Assembly (NCBI GenBank): GCA_041398745.1
Contig: JAWKUB010000002.1
Coordinates: forward strand, 1,054,001 to 1,118,000
DNA: 64,000 bases
Direction: 5' to 3'
Origin: JACKHO01 sp041398745
GTDB taxonomy: Bacteria; Planctomycetota; Planctomycetia; Planctomycetales; Planctomycetaceae
Shown here: positions 53,849-63,367 of the stretch, one piece after another
Position numbering within the stretch: the first letter of the stretch is position 1
Layout: each line of letters starts with the position of its first letter
Translations under genes and position numbers: made by a program
Notes under the pieces: model-generated
Told to the model about the DNA's origin: nothing
The model's database searches: none
Seen by the model: the letters and a program-made list of their open reading frames with translations, nothing else

Positions 53849-56800
53849 ATGATGACTTCCTTTCTGGAAATCCTGACATCAGAAATCTCACAACGACTCG
53901 GCTGGTCTTTGCTGCATTTTGTGTGGGAAGGACTCGCCATCGGACTTATCGCGTGGCTGGGATTGTTGGCGCTCCGTCGTCGCGACAGTGAATCCCGCTA
54001 CCGATACCTCGTTCTCGCATTTGCGGCGTTGGCCTTGGCTCCTGTTGTGACGCTGTTTGTCGTAGATCCTGTTGCGGCGACCTCCAAAGAGGTCGAAGTG
54101 GCATCGCCGACCATTGCATCTGTCCCCGCAGAAGTTGTTGATGCGCGGGAGGCATTGCCGCCATTACCTGACATCATTTCGGGTGATGTTGCTCCGAAAG
54201 AAGTTCAAACGACCCCACCAAAAACAGACGTAAGCGTTACCCAATCCAATCTGCAATTAACTCCAGGGCCTTCAGGTCTTCAGCCCGTTGTTGACGCGCC
54301 AAAGCCATCCGTAATTCCGATCAACTGGACAACGCACTTGAGCCGTTCACTCCCCTGGTGCGTCGCTATTTGGCTGGGCGGCGTAGGATTGCTTGTTGTC
54401 AGGCTCATCTTTCAATGGGTCCAACTGCGTCGGATGGCCACCCAATATGTCCGACCGCTGGAGTCGCGGTGGCAGGTGCTCACCTCGCACATGCTCGACG
54501 CATTTGAAATTGGTCGGGCCGTGCAGTTCGTGGAGTCGCAACTGGCTGACGTGCCGTGCGTCATTGGCTGGCTGAAGCCTGTTGTGCTCGTGCCGACTGC
54601 CGTGATGACCAATTTGACGCCGACAGAGGTCGAAGCACTGCTCATTCACGAACTCGTCCACATTAAACGTCGGGATGATGTCATCAACTTGGCGCAAACC
54701 GTTGTCGAGACACTGTTGTTCTATCATCCCGTTGTCTGGTGGATCTCTGCACAAATCCGGGCTGAGCGAGAGAACTGCTGTGATGACGTCGCCTCCGCCC
54801 TCATCGGTGATCGACTCGCCTACTCACGGGCTCTCGTTGCCGCCGCGGAAGTTGCCACACGAACGCGACCACCGAAAGTTGCCCTTGCCGCAACTGGAGG
54901 TGAATTGACGTCGCGTATTCGCCGACTGCTCGGGCTTGATGGAAATTCCCCGCCTCAAATCCACTGGACTGCCCCGCTCATTGCCGTCGTTACACTGGCC
55001 CTCATGACAGGTCTCATCGCCTGTGCCCCGGCAGTTGATAAGGACAATGCCACAACACAGGCAAAAGTTGCCCCTGTGGAATCGTTCGTCGAAAGTGACG
55101 AACTGCTGACAAGCATTCGTGGTGTCGTGCGAGATATTAACGGCAAGCCGCTCAGTGGCGTTCGCATTCTGCTACATGAATCGCCAGTTGTGTATCCCAG
55201 TCCGAATCCGGGAGAAACATTCGATATCGCGCAGACGGCGACGAACACCGATGGTCGGTTTGAATTCAAGTCCGTTCCCATTCAAGCGGATGTCTACTGG
55301 GCTGATCGAACCCGCATGTTTGACGTCATTGCTCTACCAGATGCCAAGTCAGGTCTGGCGATGACGTGGCAACGTGTTCCTGACAAAAGCGATGTGACGC
55401 TCACGCTAAAGCAGGGCAAAACGATTGCAGGAACCGTGACCAATTTGGATGGGGAACCCGTAGCGGGAGCGACGCTTCAACTACGGCACTTGATGTCGGT
55501 ACGTCACATTACTCAAGCAGACCTCGAAGATGGCCGCTGGCCACGCATGGATGATCCGAAATACCTGTCACTGCAGAATTCAGAGCACGCTCCTCTGGTG
55601 ACGTCAGATAACAATGGCACATTCCGGCTGACGAATCTGCCCGAGAATGCCGGTCTCATGCTCGATGTCCTGCATGACGAACACGTTCCCGCCCTGGCGT
55701 ATGCTGCGACAGTCAAAGAACTCGACGCCATCTCGCAACAGCGACTCAAACGTCCTGTGCAGGCCGGAAAGCTGGATGTGCAACTCGACCCCGGGCATGA
55801 CGTCACCATCCACGTCGTCTACGAAGACACCGGTGAGCCGGCAAAAGGAGCACATCGATTCCGGGCACCGGCGGGCAGGAGGAACCAACAATCATTTCAG
55901 AACTGGGAAAAGCGTATTGACGAAAGCGTCGATGACGGAACGTTTCGATTGAAGGCGGTGAAGGGAGGTAAATTTCATTTCCAAGTTCTGGGGCCCACGA
56001 ACGACTCGTTCCCGCCAAAATATGAACCGGGCGAGTTAAATGCGGAACTGACTCCAGACCAGCGATCACACGAATTCACAGTGATGCTGCCGGTTAGCAA
56101 TCTTGTGCCACTTACTGTGAACGTTGTTCGTGAAGACTCTGCAGAGCCAGTTGTCGGAACAGACATTATTTATCGTGAAGTCAGCATCACGCCGGGAAGT
56201 TTCACTGTATTCCGCATTGAGCAGAATGGTTCTCAAACCGTACTTGTGCGTCCCGGAACAACGTACCGATTCTTCGTTCGCGACGCCGGTCGCGGACGCA
56301 TGCAGATGCAGGAGTTTACTCCTGAAGAGAAGACACCTGGCGAGTTGACCTTCAAAGTAACGCCCGATCCCGTTTACCGCGGAGTTGCAGTCAATGTCGA
56401 AGGGCAACCCGTGTCAGGTGTCAGCATCTATTATCGAGTTCGTGTTGGGGAACATGGAATTCGTTCTCAGCGGGCAACCACCAATGAAAACGGGGAATTT
56501 GAACTGAAGGGGCTGTTTGCCGAAATCTTCTTTGAACATGACCAACCAATTGACGAGCCCACATCGACGTTGTTCTATCACGCCGATACTCACACGGGAG
56601 CAATCGTTGATCTTCCCTTACCCAACGGCGAGCAGCCTGAGTCAATTACCGTTCAATTGAAGAAGACGGAAGTTGTCACCGGGCAACTCTTGGAAGCTGA
56701 TTCCGGCATGCCGGTTGCCGGAGCAAAGGTGCAACTGACGCGTCTGAACCAAACCCCACGAGCAGGCTTCTTTCAGCCAATTGGAGAACCGATTGAGACC

Positions 56801-59800
56801 GATGAGTCTGGCATGTTCCACGTCCAGGGAGGATTTGTCGGTGAATCGCATGATTTGTTCATCACCAAAGAGAATTTCACACTCAAATCGAGAGCGGACT
56901 TCGAAATCAAAGAACCAGGCGAATTCGACCTGGGCATGATGGAACTCGAACCCACGAAGCCGCGTCCACCTGTCTGGCAAGTTAAGGTGCCGGATGTCAG
57001 CAGCATGGAACGGGATGTCGCGCTCACAACACTCATGCGAGCGTTCGAAGCGAGCGAAAACGAGTTCAAGGGCAAAAAGGTCAAGGACGGTAAAGCCAAG
57101 TTCCGCACGCCTGGCGATGGCGTGTGGCAGTTCTCTCGACACATTTGGCCGCTGGTTGAACAAGATCCCACGAGTGAACCGTCATTCGCAGCGAGCTTAT
57201 GGCTCATCAAGCATTGGGGCTTTGCTTACGCACATGACAAACGGCATGGCGAAGTTCGTCGTCAGGCGGCAAAACTTGTCTATGAACACTTTATTGAACG
57301 TCCCGAACTGGCTGACGTAGCCACATCAATTGTCCAAGCCGGTTTCGCAAAAAGCACGGGGCGAAACATGACGCCGCTGGAAATGGGAGAAATCCTGGTC
57401 GCAAAGAACTCTCATCCGGCAGTGCGAGCTGCGGCACTCTACGAAGTTGCCCGTTGGTTGTTGGACACGCAGGGAGGATCGCGTACCGTGATGTCCGAGC
57501 ACAAGGCAGCGGCCGCCCCCTTACTCCAAAGTGTCATCGATGACTTCCCCGACGAAGAAATCTACGAAGGAGAGACGTATGCGAATCGGTGCCGCGAAAT
57601 GCTCGCCGAAATTCAGACGCAACGACGAAGTGCGGCGCAGCCCTCCTCCGACGAAAATCCAAAGTGGAATGTGACCCTCAGAGCGACCGATGCGAAAACC
57701 GGTGCCGCGTTGCCAAATGCTGAGTTTGAAGTCCAACTCGGCAAAGAAAAGAAGTCGTATGCGGCAGATGCAAATGCAGAATTCCGCGCCGAATTCGACA
57801 CACGAACACCGACCTACTGCTACTTAAATTGTTCCGCGCCGGGTTATGTTGCGGAACGAGGGTTTTGGGGCAACCGCGGCAGTATTGATCCAAAGGACAC
57901 GTTGCCAGAGGCTTTGACATTCACGTTGGAAAAGGCTGTTGAAGTTGGTGGCGTTGTGCAAACAGCTTCGGGAGAACCGGTAGAAGGCGCCGATGTTCTT
58001 CTTTCATTGGGGGCACATCCGCATGGTGAGGGTGCACGGCTCCAGCAAATTGGCGGCGGAACATTCAAGACCGATGCCAATGGCCGCTGGGTTTGCAGCA
58101 ACGCGCCCGCGAAAATTGAATCGTCGTCAATACGCATTGACCATCCAGATTTCGCCCCGATGGGCTCAAACTGGTCGGTCAATGAGCATTTGGCTTCGCT
58201 GCAGGCCGGCAACTTGACCTGTTACGTGGCTGAGCCGAGAGCACTTTGGGGAAAGGTCGTTGACGAAGAGGAGAAGCCCATTCACGACGCGACTCTCGTG
58301 CTGGGATACTTTCCCAATGGTGACGTAACGACGTTCAAGACCAATGAAAATGGCGAATACGAAATCCCTCGCAGCCTGGACAGTCATTTAACCGTGCTGA
58401 AACCCGGGTATGCACCGGCAAGTCATATTTGGAAGGAGGTACGCGGCAGAAGTCCTTTCGCTCCGGCTGCCGCGCGGCCTCACGAAGAAGTGAATTTCAC
58501 TCTTACAAAAGGCGTTCCTGTTGAAGTACGACTTGTCGATGAAGAAGGCGAACCAATCAATGATGCACGGGTTATCGTCGACGAATGGGAAACCGATCCT
58601 ACCGTTCAGGCCAGTCGCGTCCTGTTGACTATGCGTGAGGGTTTCATTCCGGAAACCGTCAACGACGATGGTGTCTGGCGATGGAACACCGCTCCAGACG
58701 GAGACAGCATTAATCTTGATATCCATGCGAAAGGATACATGCCACTACGCCATTTTCCCGTCAAATTAGAAAATGGTGCGATACGTGTTGAGCTGCAATT
58801 GAAACGCCCATTCATTCTTAGCGGAACTGTAATTGACAGCGAGACGAAGCGGCCAATTGACTATTTCAAGGTTGAGGAGGGATTCATTGTCGGCCCAAAC
58901 TTCAATGGTGCTGACGAAAATGGTATTTGGTGGACGAATCCCATGCGAGGTCGCGACGGTAAGTTTGAATTCACCATTACGTCAACGCCAACGCGAGACC
59001 ACGGATTTGCCTATCGGGCTATTGCCGAGGGATATGAATCGGACGAGACAGAGGAGATTCCGTTTGAACCGGGACAAAAGGAAGTCCATTTCAAACTTCG
59101 TCGCATTCCACTTGCACAGACAGCAGTGCAAGCTCCGGTGCAGCAACAAGTGGACGCCACCGAGTGGACACCGAAACAACTGCTTGACGGCATAAATTCT
59201 TCGATGGCCCAGTACAAGACCATCGATATTCGGTACGAAGTCCGGGAACAGCGGAATACGAATGCGTTTGGCAAAGGAGACGAAATCATCGTCGAGGGAA
59301 ATTCTTCCTATCTCTTCCGAACAGACGGCAATCGCTGGAAGGCTGACGAGAAGAGCTTCACGTATCGGAGTGGGACGACTGAGTTAAGGCCGACTGCTCA
59401 GACAATAGGATTCGACGGCAATTCACACTATGCACTCGAAAGAGGTGAATTGGTACTAGGGCAGGAAACTTCAGGGGATAGACGACATCATCCTGCAACT
59501 CTGTTCTGGCGAATTGGTCGGCTACGGAGTTGGTTGACCAAGGCGCTCGAAGTTCCCGAGGCTCGAGTTATCGCATATGAAGAAGTGGATGGTCATCGGT
59601 GCGTGCGTGTGGAATCTCAGTGGGCGTTCAACGACAACGGAGCTGTCGTGAAATTCAACCTTCTTGTTTCACCGCACCAAGGTTTTCTACCCATTCAGGC
59701 CGTCATCGATGTTGACGGCAAGGATGGTACCCACTGGCAATTGAGCGGACTCACGCAAGACCAGGATTCAGGACTGTGGTATCCAACCGGCATTCACGAA

Positions 59801-60913
59801 ACACATGACCTCGCACTTCCTGTCAAACGCAAGCTGTACATTGTGACGCACTTCTCGGCAAAACCGAATTTCACAGAAGACGATTTCCAGATTAAGCATC
59901 CCGGCGCTGTGGATATCGTCGACTACCGCTCGGGCGATGTGTACTTCAATGACGTCTGGTATCCCGAACTCAAGAAGTTCATGCGGGAAAAGTTTAATCA
60001 GCCACCCCTCTGGCTCGAACCAACAGACCACCTCATCAGCTATGCCGACGTGGCGGTGAATAGAAAGCCAGCACCTGAGTTACAGGCCGCGACCTGGTTG
60101 CCGGCAGATCCGGGAAGATGGAAACGCGAGGGACGGAAATGGACAGTTCTCCATTTCTTTGGTGGTGGACTCTACCAACCCACGCCGGAACAAATCTGTG
60201 GCCTCAAGGCGTTTCGCGACAAGTACAAGGAACTCGGTGTCGATGTCATTGGCGTTGTTCCCCATGATCAAGTGGATAATGCAAAGCGGACCATCGACAC
60301 GCTGCAAATTGATTTTCCTGTGGCCGTCTCCGCACCATCGGATGCGAAGGGCTATGGACAAATCTACGCAGATTTCCAGCTCAAGACGTATGGAGGAACA
60401 TTCCTGGTTGATCCCGAAGGTATCATTCACTTCATTAACAATCAGGAAGCCGGTGGCGACTCTGCGCTGACTTTGGAGCAAGCCCTCATCAAACGTATGG
60501 GGCTGGACAAAGGCGCATATGAGAGACAGGAAACCGGATTCGCTATTCAAGACTGGCGAACCATTCTGCGTGAGTGGCGACGGCTGCGTAACTCCACACC
60601 GGCCACGCTCACTCTGCGGGGAAAGATGATTTCGCCTGCCAAAGAACTGGCAAATTTTGGTGGTGTCACGATTGTAGCCGTCCCGCATTTGAGTGTCGTT
60701 CATGGCCACATTACGGCGGGACATACGGTCCAGGATGACAATCAAGACGGGGTGACAGTCACCTGTAATCCGGACGGAACGTTTTCCATCCCAGGACTGA
60801 GGAAGGCAACATACAAGCTCAAAATCTCGGGACCGGGTATTTCCTCTACGGAGCGGTTCGCTAACGTCCAAGAAGGTGAGGTCGGCGAAGAGTTTGAAAT
60901 TCGGTTGGAATAA
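53849..60913 (+). CDS. Giant M56 (BlaR1-like) metalloprotease fused to Ig-like, LolA-like and redoxin-like domains
   Basis: The 2,354-residue protein starts as an M56 membrane protease. Membrane segments are near residues 13-38, 50-70, 175-195 and 370-390. The zinc site is H267-E-L-V-H271 ('LLIHELVHIKRRDDV') with 'RAERENCCDDVAS' completing it. From about 415 there are many carboxypeptidase-regulatory-like beta modules ('IRGVVRDINGKPLSGVRILLHE', 'GTVTNLDGEPVAGATLQLRH'), interrupted by a helical region (about 1040-1260). A LolA-like beta domain ('LLDGINSSMAQYKTIDIRYEV', about 1780) and a redoxin-like domain (about 2080-2215) follow. The redoxin motif reads 'LHFFGGGLYQPTPEQICGL', without CxxC. 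It is probably a sensor protease that inactivates BlaI. Confidence 0.9.
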   Translation: MMTSFLEILTSEISQRLGWSLLHFVWEGLAIGLIAWLGLLALRRRDSESRYRYLVLAFAALALAPVVTLFVVDPVAATSKEVEVASPTIASVPAEVVDAREALPPLPDIISGDVAPKEVQTTPPKTDVSVTQSNLQLTPGPSGLQPVVDAPKPSVIPINWTTHLSRSLPWCVAIWLGGVGLLVVRLIFQWVQLRRMATQYVRPLESRWQVLTSHMLDAFEIGRAVQFVESQLADVPCVIGWLKPVVLVPTAVMTNLTPTEVEALLIHELVHIKRRDDVINLAQTVVETLLFYHPVVWWISAQIRAERENCCDDVASALIGDRLAYSRALVAAAEVATRTRPPKVALAATGGELTSRIRRLLGLDGNSPPQIHWTAPLIAVVTLALMTGLIACAPAVDKDNATTQAKVAPVESFVESDELLTSIRGVVRDINGKPLSGVRILLHESPVVYPSPNPGETFDIAQTATNTDGRFEFKSVPIQADVYWADRTRMFDVIALPDAKSGLAMTWQRVPDKSDVTLTLKQGKTIAGTVTNLDGEPVAGATLQLRHLMSVRHITQADLEDGRWPRMDDPKYLSLQNSEHAPLVTSDNNGTFRLTNLPENAGLMLDVLHDEHVPALAYAATVKELDAISQQRLKRPVQAGKLDVQLDPGHDVTIHVVYEDTGEPAKGAHRFRAPAGRRNQQSFQNWEKRIDESVDDGTFRLKAVKGGKFHFQVLGPTNDSFPPKYEPGELNAELTPDQRSHEFTVMLPVSNLVPLTVNVVREDSAEPVVGTDIIYREVSITPGSFTVFRIEQNGSQTVLVRPGTTYRFFVRDAGRGRMQMQEFTPEEKTPGELTFKVTPDPVYRGVAVNVEGQPVSGVSIYYRVRVGEHGIRSQRATTNENGEFELKGLFAEIFFEHDQPIDEPTSTLFYHADTHTGAIVDLPLPNGEQPESITVQLKKTEVVTGQLLEADSGMPVAGAKVQLTRLNQTPRAGFFQPIGEPIETDESGMFHVQGGFVGESHDLFITKENFTLKSRADFEIKEPGEFDLGMMELEPTKPRPPVWQVKVPDVSSMERDVALTTLMRAFEASENEFKGKKVKDGKAKFRTPGDGVWQFSRHIWPLVEQDPTSEPSFAASLWLIKHWGFAYAHDKRHGEVRRQAAKLVYEHFIERPELADVATSIVQAGFAKSTGRNMTPLEMGEILVAKNSHPAVRAAALYEVARWLLDTQGGSRTVMSEHKAAAAPLLQSVIDDFPDEEIYEGETYANRCREMLAEIQTQRRSAAQPSSDENPKWNVTLRATDAKTGAALPNAEFEVQLGKEKKSYAADANAEFRAEFDTRTPTYCYLNCSAPGYVAERGFWGNRGSIDPKDTLPEALTFTLEKAVEVGGVVQTASGEPVEGADVLLSLGAHPHGEGARLQQIGGGTFKTDANGRWVCSNAPAKIESSSIRIDHPDFAPMGSNWSVNEHLASLQAGNLTCYVAEPRALWGKVVDEEEKPIHDATLVLGYFPNGDVTTFKTNENGEYEIPRSLDSHLTVLKPGYAPASHIWKEVRGRSPFAPAAARPHEEVNFTLTKGVPVEVRLVDEEGEPINDARVIVDEWETDPTVQASRVLLTMREGFIPETVNDDGVWRWNTAPDGDSINLDIHAKGYMPLRHFPVKLENGAIRVELQLKRPFILSGTVIDSETKRPIDYFKVEEGFIVGPNFNGADENGIWWTNPMRGRDGKFEFTITSTPTRDHGFAYRAIAEGYESDETEEIPFEPGQKEVHFKLRRIPLAQTAVQAPVQQQVDATEWTPKQLLDGINSSMAQYKTIDIRYEVREQRNTNAFGKGDEIIVEGNSSYLFRTDGNRWKADEKSFTYRSGTTELRPTAQTIGFDGNSHYALERGELVLGQETSGDRRHHPATLFWRIGRLRSWLTKALEVPEARVIAYEEVDGHRCVRVESQWAFNDNGAVVKFNLLVSPHQGFLPIQAVIDVDGKDGTHWQLSGLTQDQDSGLWYPTGIHETHDLALPVKRKLYIVTHFSAKPNFTEDDFQIKHPGAVDIVDYRSGDVYFNDVWYPELKKFMREKFNQPPLWLEPTDHLISYADVAVNRKPAPELQAATWLPADPGRWKREGRKWTVLHFFGGGLYQPTPEQICGLKAFRDKYKELGVDVIGVVPHDQVDNAKRTIDTLQIDFPVAVSAPSDAKGYGQIYADFQLKTYGGTFLVDPEGIIHFINNQEAGGDSALTLEQALIKRMGLDKGAYERQETGFAIQDWRTILREWRRLRNSTPATLTLRGKMISPAKELANFGGVTIVAVPHLSVVHGHITAGHTVQDDNQDGVTVTCNPDGTFSIPGLRKATYKLKISGPGISSTERFANVQEGEVGEEFEIRLE

Positions 60914-61009
60914 CGGTGGCATGCGCCGAGGGTTGGATTTCGCCCGTGCTTGCCGTAGTCTGAGCAAGTACAACGAAGCTGGATTTTTCCCAATGTTCCG
61001 ACGATCTCA

Positions 61010-63352
61010 ATGACCCACTGCGGACTGCTTGCGTTTCATTTCGTCCAGCCCGCGCTGTTGTGGGGGCTGGTGCTGATTTCACTGCCTGTCATCGTTCAGT
61101 TCTTTCGTCGATCACGTCCCCACGTTGAAGCGTGGGGCGCCATGCAGCTGTTGCGAGTTTCCGTGAGGCGTGTGCAGCGGAGGGTCTGGCTCGATCGCTG
61201 GTTGCATTTGCTGATTCGCATTGTTGCCATAGCACTCATTGTGTTGGCGCTGTCTCAGCCACGTTCCGACATCACAGCTGAAGGAGTCACTCAGAATTCG
61301 GCGGAGGCCGTGCAATGGATTCTCGTACTCGACAGTTCACTCAGCATGGGAGCCGAGAAAGATGGTGAGTCGTCCTTCGATGTCGCCCGGGACCACATCA
61401 TCCAGCTACTTCGTTCGGCACGTGCTGGCGACACTTTTCGACTGATTCGTAATGTCAGCCACCTTGACCGAATTCTTGTTTCAGAAGCCTCTGGAGATGT
61501 TGACTCTCTACAGCTCGAACTCGAATTCATGTCTCCCACGCAGGACCGCGGTGATTGGCTCACGACCTTGCGTGATGTCAATGTACTGCTCGCAAATGAA
61601 AGTCGTGGTCGAGTACGGGTCGTTTTGCTCACCGACATGCAGGAAGGGGAATGGAGCAGATCGTCGGCGGACCGTGGGGCAATTAGGTCTGAGTTCGAAC
61701 GCATTGCCCAACTGTCCGACATTCAAGTTGTCGACGTGAGTGTCGTGTCGCAGAACGTAGCCATAACGAAAGTCGTGCCCGATCCTGTCTGGCTGATTGG
61801 ATCCGCCCAAGGAACGGTTCGCGTACACGTCGCGAACTATGGAAACTCTGCTGCTGATGTTGACGTAGACATTCTCGTTGATGAGGAGCGTCAGCGGTCC
61901 CAGCGGCTACATTTGGATGCACGTGAGGAAGTGGAGGTGACCTTGCCGGTGACCTTGCTTGATCCGGGTGATCATGTGCTACATGCCCAGATTTCCGACG
62001 ACGCAGTCGCCGCCGACAATCATGGATGGTGCATTTTGCCGAACGTTGCCGCTTTAAACGTAGTGGTGATTGAGGAAACAATACCGGCGGCGCGGAAACA
62101 GTCGCATGAATATTTGCAAATGGCGTTGACGGGTGAATCATTTCCGGGCGTCACCGGGGGGCTTTCAAGCCAGAAGTACGGAGTTACTGTTGTCCAACTC
62201 GACCAGGCAGCAACCACAACACTTTCACAATACGACTCGGTCATACTCAGTAATGTGGCAGAACTGTCACCCGAATTCTTAGAGCGGTTACAGCAGTTTG
62301 TACAGAATGGAGGAGGTCTCATCATTTCCGTTGGTGATCAATGGATGGAATCCACATCCACGACACTTGCTCAAACGTTTGCCTTCGAGGTGGGGAATGA
62401 TGTTATGAGTCTGGAAGACTCGTCTCCTCCATATTCATTCGAGATCGCAGACGAAAACCATCCGATGATGTCGGTGTTCGTGAATCATCCCGAGGCGGGG
62501 CTGATTTCCACTCGTATCTACCGGTATCTGCAGGTGAACCCTGGAGCTGACTGGTCGCGTGCAGTGAATTTCTCCTCCGGTGATCCTGCAATTCTGACTC
62601 GCGATATGGCACGCGGAAGGGTGATTCTTGTATCGACAGCCATGTCCGACAGCTGGGGGAGTTGGGTGCTGTGGCCGAGCTTTGTACCGGTGATTCGCGA
62701 GAGCCTTTACTATGCAAATGAAGGTCGGTTCGTCCGTGAGAGTCTTGTCCTGGGGGAGGAATGGAGTCAGCCTATTCCAGAAACATTCATAGACGGAACC
62801 GATTCCCCTGCGGTTGCTTCACCGCCAACCATCGGCCTGCCGGATCAGAGAACCTCTTTTGCCGAGCGATCAACAGACGGCACACGTTGGACGTTTGCCA
62901 TTACTCTACAGCCTGGGGCGTATAACATTTCGCGTCAGGACACGCTCGAACGGTTTGCCGTGAATATTGACTCCGCTGAGAGCGATTTGAAACGAACAAC
63001 GCTCAAAGAACTGAAGCAGACCGTTCTCAAGGGAATTCCTGTCCAGGACCGCTTCGCCGACCATGCCGCAGTTTCAGAACGCAGTCTGGGAGAAAGCTCG
63101 TTCTCATGGTCAGAGTATTTGCTGCTGATGGCGATCGCAGCGTGTTTCATCGACCTGGCACTGAGTCATTCCCGAAAGCTCGCAACGGCACTTGCGATTT
63201 CACTCTTTGTTACCACTTCGTTATGGATGATGTGGCCGCTCGCAACTTTTCAAATCGTGAGTTCCTTTTTGTTACTCACGGCAGCCCAAGGAATACTGTT
63301 TCGACTGGGCACACGATTCTCCAGAAAACTGGAAACCGGACTGAAGCCCTGA
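61010..63352 (+). CDS. BatA/VWA-domain membrane protein
   Basis: This 780-residue protein has a BatA-type N-terminus with two membrane segments ('FVQPALLWGLVLISLPVIVQFFRRSRPHVEAWGAMQLL', 'LLIRIVAIALIVLALSQPR'). A von Willebrand A domain follows with a MIDAS DxSxS site ('WILVLDSSLSMGAEKDG'). Next are a CARDB-like beta region ('VRVHVANYGNSAADVDVDILVDEE') and a class I glutamine-amidotransferase-like segment ('YDSVILSNVAELSPEFLERLQQFVQNGGGLIISVGDQW'). Three C-terminal membrane segments end it. Such genes often sit with MoxR ATPase and DUF58 genes, none of which is seen here. It starts 96 bases after the M56 gene and may share its transcript. Confidence 0.87.
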   Translation: MTHCGLLAFHFVQPALLWGLVLISLPVIVQFFRRSRPHVEAWGAMQLLRVSVRRVQRRVWLDRWLHLLIRIVAIALIVLALSQPRSDITAEGVTQNSAEAVQWILVLDSSLSMGAEKDGESSFDVARDHIIQLLRSARAGDTFRLIRNVSHLDRILVSEASGDVDSLQLELEFMSPTQDRGDWLTTLRDVNVLLANESRGRVRVVLLTDMQEGEWSRSSADRGAIRSEFERIAQLSDIQVVDVSVVSQNVAITKVVPDPVWLIGSAQGTVRVHVANYGNSAADVDVDILVDEERQRSQRLHLDAREEVEVTLPVTLLDPGDHVLHAQISDDAVAADNHGWCILPNVAALNVVVIEETIPAARKQSHEYLQMALTGESFPGVTGGLSSQKYGVTVVQLDQAATTTLSQYDSVILSNVAELSPEFLERLQQFVQNGGGLIISVGDQWMESTSTTLAQTFAFEVGNDVMSLEDSSPPYSFEIADENHPMMSVFVNHPEAGLISTRIYRYLQVNPGADWSRAVNFSSGDPAILTRDMARGRVILVSTAMSDSWGSWVLWPSFVPVIRESLYYANEGRFVRESLVLGEEWSQPIPETFIDGTDSPAVASPPTIGLPDQRTSFAERSTDGTRWTFAITLQPGAYNISRQDTLERFAVNIDSAESDLKRTTLKELKQTVLKGIPVQDRFADHAAVSERSLGESSFSWSEYLLLMAIAACFIDLALSHSRKLATALAISLFVTTSLWMMWPLATFQIVSSFLLLTAAQGILFRLGTRFSRKLETGLKP

Positions 63353-63367
63353 CTTCAAGACTGGCCG

